Positions 11,344 to 23,100 of a stretch of 64,000 bases of DNA are shown here, one piece after another; position 1 is the stretch's first letter; each line of letters begins with the position of its first letter. The position numbers were made by a program, and so were the translations under genes. Source of the stretch: Uranotaenia lowii (Eukaryota > Arthropoda > Insecta > Diptera > Culicidae); assembly GCF_029784155.1 (NCBI RefSeq), contig NC_073692.1, forward strand, positions 365,037,160-365,101,159, written 5' to 3'. The notes under the pieces were generated by a model that saw only the letters and a program-made list of their open reading frames with translations, was not told the origin of the DNA and searched no databases.

Positions 11344-12308
11344 TGATTACAAATTTTGTGTCAATTCGTTATTATTCTGAAATAAAAGAGATGTTATTGA
11401 GTCCTGCGTAGTTGACCAATGTCTTAATTTTTAAATGTGAAATTTTCAAAAAGAAAATTTGAATTGTTAAATCAAATGATTGAAGTATTTAAACATATCT
11501 TTCGAAGCGTTGTCTAATCCGTTATCATTTATCGTTTCATCGTAAAGGTACTCAAAAAATCGCAAATAATGGGCATTTAATAAAGGCAAATAAATGCAAA
11601 GTGAAAATCCAATTCAGAGTAGATTACAAGAGCCTAAATGCTGTGAAAAAAAAACTTACAAATTAGATGAGAATTCAGACCAAAAATTCAGAAAAATCAT
11701 ACTATGGAGCAAAGATAGATACAAAAGAAGAGTTTCTATTCAAACAGAATTCCTATTGGGATTTTCTAATAAAGCTCTTAAACCACAATGCAAGAACTCA
11801 TCTGCAGTTATTTTATGCCAAATTTTAAAAAGAAATCAGTATCAAAATAAAGATTCATAGTTAAGATTAAAAATTTGGATACACAGTTTATTATCTAAAT
11901 TTAGGCGCCTAGGATCAGAGAAATACAAGTGTCAAATGCTTATTTCGAGCAATGCGGTAAATACTCAATTTTTCTAAAAAAAAAGTTTTAAATAAAAAAA
12001 GAATTTTAATAACGGGTGGCAAGAATTTCTTCGAGGCCGCAAAACTCAAAAATAAACGAGCTCAGGGAAAAATGAGAGTGTGTAGTGTGTATGTATTAGC
12101 TTTTCTTCTCCTCATTTCGCCAGTATTTTTTGTTTTGTTTATGTTTGTCCAAATTGGCTAAAAATGCCGTCGAAACAAAAAGCGTTTTGCTAGCAGGTTG
12201 TACAGTTTAAAGAACTGCTTAAAAATTTCTGCAAAAAGTATACAGTATAACATTTTGAAATTGAAAATTTGGCGACTTCCACTGTTTACCATATCCTAAA
12301 ATCCCTTT
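11344..12308. other. Unassigned stretch
   Basis: AT-rich. One 88-codon ORF at 11594-11860 has no recognisable motif and a composition like the surrounding DNA. I see nothing else in it. Confidence 0.5.
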
Positions 12309-12729
12309 CAACTACTTTTTTTTTTTTTCCTGTTGGGGAGAGAGTCCACTGCGACCATTAAGTTGATCTATTGTGGTTTACCCCGCGTTATTATTTTTAC
12401 TTTGCTATGCTACTTGACACACCTGCACTATTGGTTGAAGTTGCAGTTGTTTACTGGTAGCACTACGAGCAGACACATATCTAGGTAGGATCTCCAAGTG
12501 CAATCTAAGTTCCCTTGAAAAGCTCCATCCACATGCATGTGCTGCATCATTGAGGCGTACAATTCCAAGGTATACCCGGCTAGCATTTCACTAATGCTAA
12601 AACCGCCAACCTTCATCATACTATGTTTGCCAGGTTATGTCACGATCGGGATTCGATCTCATGAACGTTGGTTTAGAAGACAAGTATGCTATCCTCTAGG
12701 CCACGATCTGCTGGCTCTTACAACTACTT
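12309..12729 (-). mobile_element. tRNA-derived SINE with target duplication
   Basis: On the minus strand a tRNA-like head begins at about 12712: TGGCCTAGAGGATAGC serves as A box and GAGATCGAATCCC as B box. A tRNA-unrelated body of about 300 bp follows, then a poly(A) tail (T run at 12316-12328 on the plus strand). The 9-bp direct repeat CAACTACTT flanks it at 12309-12317 and 12721-12729. SINEs are transcribed by RNA polymerase III and moved by LINE proteins. The 63-codon ORF inside is incidental. Confidence 0.85.
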
Positions 12730-13658
12730 GCAAGCAAAGTAGTGACAGACCAGCAAAAATTATGGTCGCAAAAGGACTCCGTTCTCTTTCTCGTGCTTTC
12801 ATCAAAAAGGATTCACATTCAATGATTTCATCAGAACATTGATAAGAAATTGAAAAAAGTTGGGATTAAGTTAGGGAAAAAGACAAGTGCCCTTGAACAC
12901 ACCGCGGATCAGATTTCGACTCCTAAATCCCAATGCCACTGCCTGGAAGATAAAAAAATATTCCGGAAAATGTTTTGTTTTGGACGACGAAAGGGTTACC
13001 TCCACTTTTGAAGACTATAAGATTTTAATCGCCGTATATCTATGATTCCAAATTTTAAATGCTATATTCGGCGGGATGAAGTTCTAGAGAGAAATTTGTT
13101 TGATGTAAAGCTTCCATGAATTCTAACGCTTTTGCTCTACACACTAGCTAGCTGTGCATGACAAAATAAGAAACAGAGGCTGGCTATACAAGAGAATTCT
13201 GTTTCCCAGTTGCTCATTAGGGTGTCCCAAAATTGCATAATGTATGTGAATCTGGGGGCTAACCCTTCAAATAATAGATAAGGATGTTTAGAGGTTCCGC
13301 AAAAGCGATCTTTGAAAAAAGTCCACTTCATAAAAATGATTTTAAATAAATTGTTAGTCCAAATTTTTACAAAATTTTTGTATTATTTTTTTAAATTTTG
13401 TTTGGATTAAATTCTAATATTCTAAAAAAATTCAAATGAACCAAATTCGTATCAAAATTTAAAATAAGCAAGCTATTTTCAAGAAAATTTTTTTTTTGTA
13501 TTTAACTGATCAAAATGTGTACCTTGCGTTCAAAGTTTTTGATTCCAATGCCATCAAAAGATGCGTATTAGACTGCCTCAAATTCGTATGGGAAATTCAA
13601 AACCTGTGAAATGTTATGTGCTGCAGGCTGAAATTGATCTTAGTCCTAGTACAAGATC
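12730..13658. other. Unassigned stretch
   Basis: No gene. TTAGGGTGTCCCAAAATTG at 13217-13235 looks like a transposon terminus, but no partner end was found. Confidence 0.4.
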
Positions 13659-14077
13659 TAATGCCAAATTTGGGCCAGATCGGATCACGGGAAGGAGTCG
13701 CTCAACGAGCCTGAAGTTTGTATGGGATTTTGAGACATTTTTTCGGGAGAAACATGAAAAACCAGTTTTTCATCACTTTGCTGAAAAAATCATGTTGTTT
13801 GTTTCATTACGTGAAGTGCTATTTATGGTTTAACCCTTTATAAAAATCACTATTTAGGATATTTTTTATTTAATTTATCAAATTCGTTTAAATAAATACC
13901 TACTTGAAAATTAAAACACTTGTGAAAAAGGGCTTGGACGGTTAAAAAAATCATCAGAAGGCCATATGCCAAATTTGAGCTGAATTTGACAGCAGGAAGG
14001 GGTTGCACTGAATTCCAGTGTGAGAGGGATTCTAAGACAATGTGTTCTGAATAAGCATAAAAAACTGGTTTTTCATG
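13659..14077 (+). repeat. Two diverged direct repeats of about 110 bp
   Basis: 13659-13772 and 13967-14077 share ATGCCAAATTTGRGC, then GGAAGGRGT, GATTYTRAGAC and finally AAAAACYRGTTTTTCAT in the same order and spacing. Probably internal repeats of an unidentified dispersed element. No ORF with recognisable function. Confidence 0.6.
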
Positions 14078-14407
14078 AATTTTTTTGTTCTTTATCAATA
14101 GATTGCTTAATAATGTTAATTTTAATAAAGTTATAATTCAGACTAACATGTCACCTGAAGACTGCAGCTCGATTGGACTTAAAACATAAAAGTTATGGCG
14201 GTTCAAAGATTATTCTATGTGTTTCCAGTTAGTTTTACAGCTGAGAATGTTAGCTGATCTAGCTGATAGCTATCATTTGAAGGCTGGCTTTCGGCTGGAG
14301 TTGATATAGCCTGGAATTACCAGACAAACTTGTGGCTTTTGCTGTTGGTTCTTCTTGGTTCCAAGCTCGCATTTTGAATCCCTAAGAACGGTGGTAGGGC
14401 TTTGGGG

Positions 14408-15334
14408 TAGGGGGAAGTGTTCCTAAATGCGCATGTTAGGTAATATGCGCATACAGCCGATTGACGATATGGCTAGAGATTCATCATATCTAATCAGCGC
14501 AGTTTGAGGGTAGAACGCTTTTAACACATGGCATGAAAAAATTTAATTGTTATATAAAGTCGAAAAAATTTAAAAATTCAAACAAGGTTTTTGTCAGTTT
14601 TGATATAATATATTGAATTTTAAATATCGTGCGTACAGATTCTGTGAACAAAAATTTTAATGGTTTTTCTTTCTTATTCATCTGGAAATCGGAAATTCAA
14701 CAAATTGAAGCTTTTGGCAAAGTTGTAGATGATAAGATATTGGAATACGAGACAGGTTCTGAATGCCTATATCAAGGCAGGTTAAATGCCTATATCAAGA
14801 AAAATAGATTATTCTTATAAATTTTTTACTTCCTATCATTTAAACATTAAATCTACGCTCAAATCACGATCTTACAGCGAAAAAAGAAGAACTTCATACT
14901 GATCCGATAAAAATACAATATGAATAAAATATTACCATGAAATATGGCCATATGGTATACTTAACTATGTTTCATGCAAAAGAACTAGTGATGTAAAAAA
15001 TTTCACCAAAATTTCAACCTTGACGTATGCCTAACATCCGTTTCTACCATTTTCAATTAAATAATTTCAAAATATTGCGAGTGTAAATGAAATATAGCTT
15101 AAAACATAAATATGCGCATTTAGCCCGCCGGTTTCGGAAATCGGCTATTTTGACTTCTTTTATTATAAAATTATTTTCACAAAAACTGTAAGAGATTTTA
15201 ACAGAAAAAATGCTCTTACGTATAGAAAACAGATGTCCGCTCATGTGCGTATAGTTTTCAGGCTCCTATCTATCGGAATATGGGAGAAAATGAGTGTTTT
15301 CCTTAATATGCGCATATTACCTGCCTCTCCCCTA
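14408..15334. mobile_element. TA-flanked MITE with ATGCGCAT subterminal repeats
   Basis: Imperfect terminal inverted repeats run from 14410 (GGGGGAAG, then AGGTAATATGCGCAT) to 15332 (ATGCGCATATTACCT, then CCTCTCCCC), flanked by TA at both sides (14408-14409, 15333-15334). Length 923 bp. TA duplication suggests mobilisation by a Tc1/mariner-type transposase. TGCCTATATCAAG is repeated in tandem at 14765-14799. No transposase inside. Confidence 0.8.
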
Positions 15335-15449
15335 TTCAGTTCACTCCTAAGTGTAGGAAAAAACTTTATGAGAAAACAAAAGTGGCCTAAAGTTTAGGAA
15401 AAAGTTTGATTAGATAGCGTTGATAAATATTGGAAACTATTACTAAGGG

Positions 15450-17231
15450 GAATGGGCCAGGGCCGTAGGAAGAACCGACTCATGGGGGGGGTTTTGGAGA
15501 CCAATTTTTTTTATTATTATATTTTTGCTTAATCAATGCATGAATAATAATAAAAAAAAAAAGTTTTATACTATGAGATTATTCAATTGTAAGTCCTTTA
15601 AATAAAGAGATCTCGTATAAAGCAGAAACTTTTGAAAATACATCCTTAAATCTTTGAAATCACAAGCTAAGGTATTCATTTAAGGAACCTTTTAGTAAAA
15701 AATGAAATCTTTGAATTGGATAAAATAACACTTGTGAACCGAGTTTCTCATTTGATTTTAGCATAGAAAAGGTTTATTTTTCAAGATACTATCGTGGTTC
15801 AAATCTGATTCTTGTAAACTCATTCCAAGTTTTAGTTATTGGTTTGAAATTTGGCTTTTGAAAAAACTGCAACTGCAATGTTAAACAATGCACAAAAATA
15901 TGGAATTCCTTGCAATTCGTTTTCAGTAAGATAACAGAAAATATTTTTCATCGAAAATTAATTTCACAATTAAAATCCTGTGGAAGATTTAAAGAAAAAA
16001 AATCACATTTTTGTAAACAAAAATGACAAAACAAACTCGAATTTAATATTAAATTTTTAATTTTTAACTAAATTATGTTTTCAAAATGACTTCATGAAGA
16101 ATTTGACATTTTGAAATAAGACTAACAATCAAAATTATAAGTACCTATTCGATCTCTTACAAGATAAATTCCTCAACGAAAAACTCATTTTTATAATTTT
16201 ACTTTGAATTTAAAACTCATTAACGAACTGAATATGAACGTACATTTTGAATACTATTTCTAAATTTTCATTCTGCACCTGAACTCAGAATTTGAATTTT
16301 AGAGTTGTTTTCGAATTTCAATGCGATTTCTGAAATAAAATAACTATTCCTAAATTTTGATTCTAAATCAGCGTTTCCATTACAATCCAAGAATTGGAAT
16401 TGTTTTTAGACTCTTAACCATGAACATATAATTTTAATCCTGATGTTTTGGATTCCAAAAAAAAATTATTATTTTCAATAAAACTTCCATACAACTTGCA
16501 AATTTAAAATAAAATGTGAATAAAATAATAAAAAAAAATTAATCTGTTTCAAGAATTCAATTCTGGATCGCCAGTTTGAAGATCTATAAAGTTTGGATAT
16601 TGCAAAAGAGATAATTTGTAACTTTTTTAAAATTGGGACTTTGAAGAATTGAGTTGAGAACTTTGCTTAAAAATCAAACAAAACTTAAGTTGGTTTCTTA
16701 TTTTATTTGATTTTAGAAATTTGAAAAAATCATCATTTAAATATTGAAAACGCATATGAGTTTCGAAAATCATGAATGAAATGTAAAACCAAATTTGATC
16801 AATTACAAAACAGCTTTTGATTTCAATTTTTAATGATGATTCGAACCACAAATTAAATACCATAAACTGGATACAGAATCCGAAACATAAAAACTGAAAT
16901 GCAATTAACATTTTAATAATAGGGAACTAGAACCTCTGGAATGAGTATAATCTTATTCAATATTTAATTTTCAGAAACAAATTTCTATCAGCAAGCAAGA
17001 AAATTTTGAAAAATTCAAGCAGAATTCTGAACCGGGGATTAGTTTTCGAGGTTTTGGCATTGTCTTTGAGATAAGATTGTTATTTATGAAAAACCTTAAT
17101 CAATAATCAAAATTTGATTAAGAATTTAAAATTTTGAGTGTAAAGTAGAATACCACGCTTGCTTTTCTGGACTCTCATGGGGGGGGTTTAACCCCCAAAA
17201 CCCCCCCCGTTCCTACGGCCATGGAATGGGC
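15450..17231. mobile_element. hAT-type element with GGCCGTAGGAA termini and 8-bp target duplication, copy 1
   Basis: The element (15458-17223, 1766 bp) starts CAGGGCCGTAGGAA and ends TTCCTACGGCCATG. Perfect 8-bp repeats GAATGGGC lie at 15450-15457 and 17224-17231. G runs near both ends (GGGGGGGG at 15485 and 17180) make C/G-rich subtermini around a very AT-rich interior without a transposase. A second, disrupted copy starts at 43551. Confidence 0.92.
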
Positions 17232-17238
17232 TTACATT

Positions 17239-17717
17239 GAGGTTGCCAGTTTGCCCGGTTTTATCCGGGTTCGCCCGGATATTTAATACAAAATTTGAAA
17301 AAAGTCCGGTCCGTCCCGGTTGCCTGGGTTACATTGAAAAAAAAACCCGGATTTTGCCCGAATTTATTAACTTTTTTGCCAAAACGAACGAAGAAAATGC
17401 AAATTGTGTTGTAAAATTTTTCAATTATGCGTCCAAAATAAAAATTCTTTGAGTAATTTTTATAAAAATAATTATGAAAAGTTTTTTGAAAGCCTCAAAT
17501 TCGATTTAGAAACTACCGATGGAAACAATTTTTTTTCTCAAGTTTTATTTCTTGGTTTATGTTAAGTAATTCCTGGGTTTTCATCAAATTTTCCCGAATG
17601 TTGCCCAGATATTTAGTCGAAATTTCAGAATCAAATTCCTGGATTTTGCAGGTTATTAGATTAAATAGCCTGGATTTACACGGTCCGTCTACGTGCTGGA
17701 AAAATTCTGACAATGTT
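17239..17717 (+). mobile_element. Short TIR element, GGTTGCCAG family, copy 2
   Basis: Starts GAGGTTGCCAGTTTGCCCGG eight bases after the hAT-type element ends, and finishes with ATTCTGACAATGTTA. Internal words ATCCGGGTTCGCCCGGATAT and CTACGTGCTGGAAAAATTCT match copy 1. TTACAT occurs on both sides (17232-17237 and 17721-17726), a possible but unproven target duplication. Confidence 0.75.
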
Positions 17718-18480
17718 AGGTTACATAAATCATCAGTTTCCTGATATTCTTATTAATGTACCATTATCTGAGGCCTTCATCACTAGGCACAGTATTTAGC
17801 TTATTTAACGGACGTAGTAACTAAATGAAATGCGCATTTCATACGTTTTTCAATCAATTTAATCGTTAAAAATGTTAGGTACATATATAGCAGCCCATTG
17901 ACTAAACAAGGAATTATTCCAAATGTATCTTTTTTGGAGCCTAAAATTCAAGTGATCCCATGTTCTTGACATCCCTATCCAGGAAATCCCTACCGAAACT
18001 AGCGCGCAAAACTTTCGACGAACTTTTCGAAGCACATTTGCTACGTGTCAATGAGCAATTTTGTAGTTGGTTTTCTCTCTCCCCTTTTGACAAGACGGTG
18101 TGGGGAGTATTTTTTGTACGATTTATGTGGTTCGAAGCGCTTCTCTGCAGTCATGTATCGTGTAATATGTATACTTTACTGCTCCAAGTAAGTTCCTTCA
18201 TTCTTCTGACTAGTGATGTGTCACAATTTTTTTTGGATGCAAATATTGTTCTCATGTTCAATAACGAAAATTATTTTGTTGAAGAGTTTTAAGTATTTCT
18301 AATATTTACCGTTTCAGTACGATTTTAAGTATTTTTTGTTAAAAATAGTTGGGAGGGATATAATCAATCTTCGGTTAAGCTCCGAGGCTTTAGTTCAGAA
18401 CATTTCAATTCCAGCAGCCATCTCTCATTCGGATAGCTCACTTCTTCATACAGTGAAAAACTTTTAGAAACTTTCATCCA
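17718..18480. other. Unassigned stretch
   Basis: A 110-codon ORF at 17960-18292 contains a good splice-donor-like string (CCAAGTAAGT at 18184-18193), but its product resembles no family I know. Left unannotated as a gene. Confidence 0.4.
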
Positions 18481-19100
18481 CTTTAGCAAGTGAAGTCACA
18501 TAAAAACTTTAACGCGATGAAGTTCCACACTTTTTATCGGCAAACATACACGGAACTGCTGGAGAACTGTTGGCAAATCGCTTATCATCCCCCTACTCTC
18601 CTCTTGGCAATCACCTGTCGAGGAAAAGTTGCCCGGATGGCTTCGGAAAATCTACCCCGGCTGAACGGAAGATGGAAATCGTTACCACTCCCCCTAGTCT
18701 GTGTTACGTGAACGGAATTTTCGAAAGAACACGCGCGAACCTACGTCTCGATAACGGGGACAGAACATCGAGGCAATGATTTTCCCTTGGAAGTACGATT
18801 GCATATGATATCGCATCATTTGGCACATTAAAGTTTTCCCGGGTTGCCCTCCGCGTGGAAAAGGTGTAACAGATGGATGCTTGCCTTGGGATGATGACTT
18901 CGTTCTGCTCCGGAAAAATCGCTGGGTCCAGCTCCCATTCGATCAACGCGAAGTGGAACGAGGCTGGGGGTTGTAAAAAATTTATGCGTCCTCCCCCGAA
19001 CCGGATGCATGTCCAGGCCACGGATTGCATCCGTATAAAGTTCAAAACCGAAGGGGTTGTGGATTTTTTTGCTGCTTCCGACCAACGAACAGCAATTTAG
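18481..19100. other. GC-richer island, no gene recognised
   Basis: Overlapping short ORFs on both strands (longest 113 codons, minus strand, 18704-19045) with no recognisable domain. No transposon ends seen. Same character as the islands at 5850-7025, 36880-37740 and 48100-49640. Confidence 0.5.
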
Positions 19101-19740
19101 ATATTGATTCTATAAACATATAATTTTATGATGCACTCAATTTGGGATATTGTTTTTTTTTTGTTCGTCGATTTTTCGAGCTTTGATTGTTATTTTATTA
19201 CGGAAGATTTGCTGACTGTGGGGAAACATTTTATGATTGAAGCTACTTTACTGGGATTACGTGATATGATGATAATTGAATTGGGTTCATGTTAGCATAA
19301 GTTTTGCAGTTTATAGGGCCAAGAAATCATAGACAGTAAATTGAGGGGTATTTTCATTGTTTGTATAGATATTTTTCTTTAACAAGCCGGCAAAGTTTTT
19401 AAATATGCAATTCATCTTTAAGGTGTAAATAAAATTTGAATAGCATTTTTCAACCCTATATTGCCCTTTAAACCTCGTTTCCATATGCTGGAATATGTTT
19501 GTTTTACATCACGCGTTTGTTAATTCCAAAATTTTTTCCATCCAAACATAAATTTTTATTATTTCAGCTAGTAGAATTTTTTTACCCCTGAATGTATGCA
19601 GCATATTATCCTATAAACATATACAGCATATCCTCCATATAAACATTTTCGGCAGAAAAAATGTAAAATTTAATTCCAATACAAACCGATTCATGCAATT
19701 GGTTATTTGAGAAGGTGCATGCAAGACATTTCAGGAGTGC
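19101..19740. repeat. AT-rich stretch with a dispersed repeat also found at 38868-39430
   Basis: TTTTACCCCTGAATGTATGCA (19575-19594 region) followed by GGCAGAAAAAATGTAAAATT matches TTTTACCCCTGAATGTAAGC and GACAGAAAAAATATAAAATT at 38871-38955. CCATATGCTGGAAT (19480-19493) is the reverse complement of a string at 39392-39404. It is an unnamed repeat; boundaries are uncertain. Confidence 0.55.
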
Positions 19741-20110
19741 ATATATTTGAAAAAAAAACACAAAATTTACAAAATTTTGAAATTTGAAAAATCGAATAAA
19801 CAAAACGAATTCTCGAAAATTACAAATCTAAAGAAATTAACAAAATTGACCAAACCTTTCAAATCCAAAAACTTCACATAATGAACAAAATTACATAAAT
19901 GTAAAAAATGATAAAAAAAACAAATTTGACATAATTATTTGATATAAGATAAAAAAAATTATAAATAAAAAAAATGACAAAAACGATAAAATTAACAAAT
20001 TTGCGAAATTTGAAACATTGGGAAAAAAATGACAAAATAAATTAAAAAAACAAAATCGGTCAATCAACGACTATTTGAAAATTGATTGAAAAAATTGTCA
20101 AATTAACAAA
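19741..20110 (+). repeat. Degenerate left flank of the 9-bp array (element X copy B)
   Basis: A-rich DNA with many ACAAAATTGACAAA-like words on the plus strand that become more regular towards 20110. It is the same strand as the array; the right flank at 33640-34110 is on the opposite strand. Confidence 0.75.
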
Positions 20111-23100
20111 GATGACAAATATGACAAAAATGACAAAAATGACAAAAATGACAAAAATGACAAAAATGACAAAAATGACAAAAATGACAAAAATGACAAA
20201 AATGACAAAAATGACAAAAATGACAAAAATGACAAAAATGACAAAAATGACAAAAATGACAAAAATGACAAAAATGACAAAAATGACAAAAATGACAAAA
20301 ATGACAAAAATGACAAAAATGACAAAAATGACAAAAATGACAAAAATGACAAAAATGACAAAAATGACAAAAATGACAAAAATGACAAAAATTACAAAAA
20401 TTACAAAAATGACAAAAATGACAAAAATGACAAAAATGACAAAAATGACAAAAATGACAAAAATGACAAAAATGACAAAAATGACAAAAATGACAAAAAT
20501 GACAAAAATGACAAAAATGACAAAAATGACAAAAATGACAAAAATGACAAAAATGACAAAAATGACAAAAATGACAAAAATGACAAAAATGACAAAAATG
20601 ACAAAAATGACAAAAATGACAAAAATGACAAAAATGACAAAAATGACAAAAATGACAAAAATGACAAAAATGACAAAAATGACAAAAATGACAAAAATGA
20701 CAAAAATGACAAAAATGACAAAAATGACAAAAATGACAAAAATGACAAAAATGACAAAAATGACAAAAATGACAAAAATGACAAAAATGACAAAAATGAC
20801 AAAAATGACAAAAATGACAAAAATGACAAAAATGACAAAAATGACAAAAATGACAAAAATGAAAAAAATGACAAAAATGACAAAAATGACAAAAATGACA
20901 AAAATGACAAAAATGACAAAAATGACAAAAATGACAAAAATGACAAAAATGACAAAAATGACAAAAATGACAAAAATGACAAAAATGACAAAAATGACAA
21001 AAATGACAAAAATGACAAAAATGACAAAAATGACAAAAATGACAAAAATGACAAAAATGACAAAAATGACAAAAATGACAAAAATGACAAAAATGACAAA
21101 AATGACAAAAATGACAAAAATGACAAAAATGACAAAAATGACAAAAATGACAAAAATGACAAAAATGACAAAAATGACAAAAAATGACAAAAATGACAAA
21201 AATGACAAAAATGACAAAAATGACAAAAATGACAAAAATGACAAAAATGACAAAAATGACAAAAATGACAAAAATGACAAAAATGACAAAAATGACAAAA
21301 ATGACAAAAATGACAAAAATGACAAAAATGACAAAAATGACAAAAAATGACAAAAAATGACAAAAAATGACAAAAATGACATAAATGACAAAAATGACAA
21401 AAATGACAAAAATGACAAAAATGACAAAAATGACAAAAATGACAAAAATGACAAAAATGACAAAAATGACAAAAATGACAAAAATGACAAAAATGACAAA
21501 AATGACAAAAATGACAAAAATGACAAAAATGACAAAAATGACAAAAATGACAAAAATGACAAAAATGACAAAAATGACAAAAATGACAAAAATGACAAAA
21601 ATGACAAAAATGACAAAAATGACAAAAATGACAAAAATGACAAAAATGACAAAAATGACAAAAATGACAAAAATGACAAAAATGACAAAAATGACAAAAA
21701 TGACAAAAATGACAAAAATGACAAAAATGACAAAAATGACAAAAATGACAAAAATGACAAAAATGACAAAAATGACAAAAATGACAAAAATGACAAAAAT
21801 GACAAAAATGACAAAAATGACAAAAATGACAAAAATGACAAAAATGACAAAAATGACAAAAATGACAAAAATGACAAAAATGACAAAAATGACAAAAATG
21901 ACAAAAATGACAAAAATGACAAAAATGACAAAAATGACAAAAATGACAAAAATGACAAAAATGACAAAAATGACAAAAATGACAAAAATGACAAAAATGA
22001 CAAAAATGACAAAAATGACAAAAATGACAAAAATGACAAAAATGACAAAAATGACAAAAATGACAAAAATGACAAAAATGACAAAAATGACAAAAATGAC
22101 AAAAATGACAAAAATGACAAAAATGACAAAAATGACAAAAATGACAAAAATGACAAAAATGACAAAAATGACAAAAATGACAAAAATGACAAAAATGACA
22201 AAAATGACAAAAATGACAAAAATGACAAAAATGACAAAAATGACAAAAATGACAAAAATGACAAAAATGACAAAAATGACAAAAATGACAAAAATGACAA
22301 AAATGACAAAAATGACAAAAATGACAAAAATGACAAAAATGACAAAAATGACAAAAATGACAAAAATGACAAAAATGACAAAAATGACAAAAATGACAAA
22401 AATGACAAAAATGACAAAAATGACAAAAATGACAAAAATGACAAAAATGACAAAAATGACAAAAATGACAAAAATGACAAAAATGACAAAAATGACAAAA
22501 ATGACAAAAATGACAAAAATGACAAAAATGACAAAAATGACAAAAATGACAAAAATGACAAAAATGACAAAAATGACAAAAATGACAAAAATGACAAAAA
22601 TGACAAAAATGACAAAAATGACAAAAATGACAAAAATGACAAAAATGACAAAAATGACAAAAATGACAAAAATGACAAAAATGACAAAAATGACAAAAAT
22701 GACAAAAATGACAAAAATGACAAAAATGACAAAAATGACAAAAATGACAAAAATGACAAAAATGACAAAAATGACAAAAATGACAAAAATGACAAAAATG
22801 ACAAAAATGACAAAAATGACAAAAATGACAAAAATGACAAAAATGACAAAAATGACAAAAATGACAAAAATGACAAAAATGACAAAAATGACAAAATGAC
22901 AAAAATGACAAAAATGACAAAAATGACAAAAATGACAAAAATGACAAAAATGACAAAAATGACAAAAATGACAAAAATGACAAAAATGACAAAAATGACA
23001 AAAATGACAAAAATGACAAAAATGACAAAAATGACAAAAATGACAAAAATGACAAAAATGACAAAATGACAAAAATGACAAAAATGACAAAAATGACAAA

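Noticed and set aside
13217..13235. TTAGGGTGTCCCAAAATTG as a transposon terminus
   Set aside because: No inverted partner or target duplication was found nearby.
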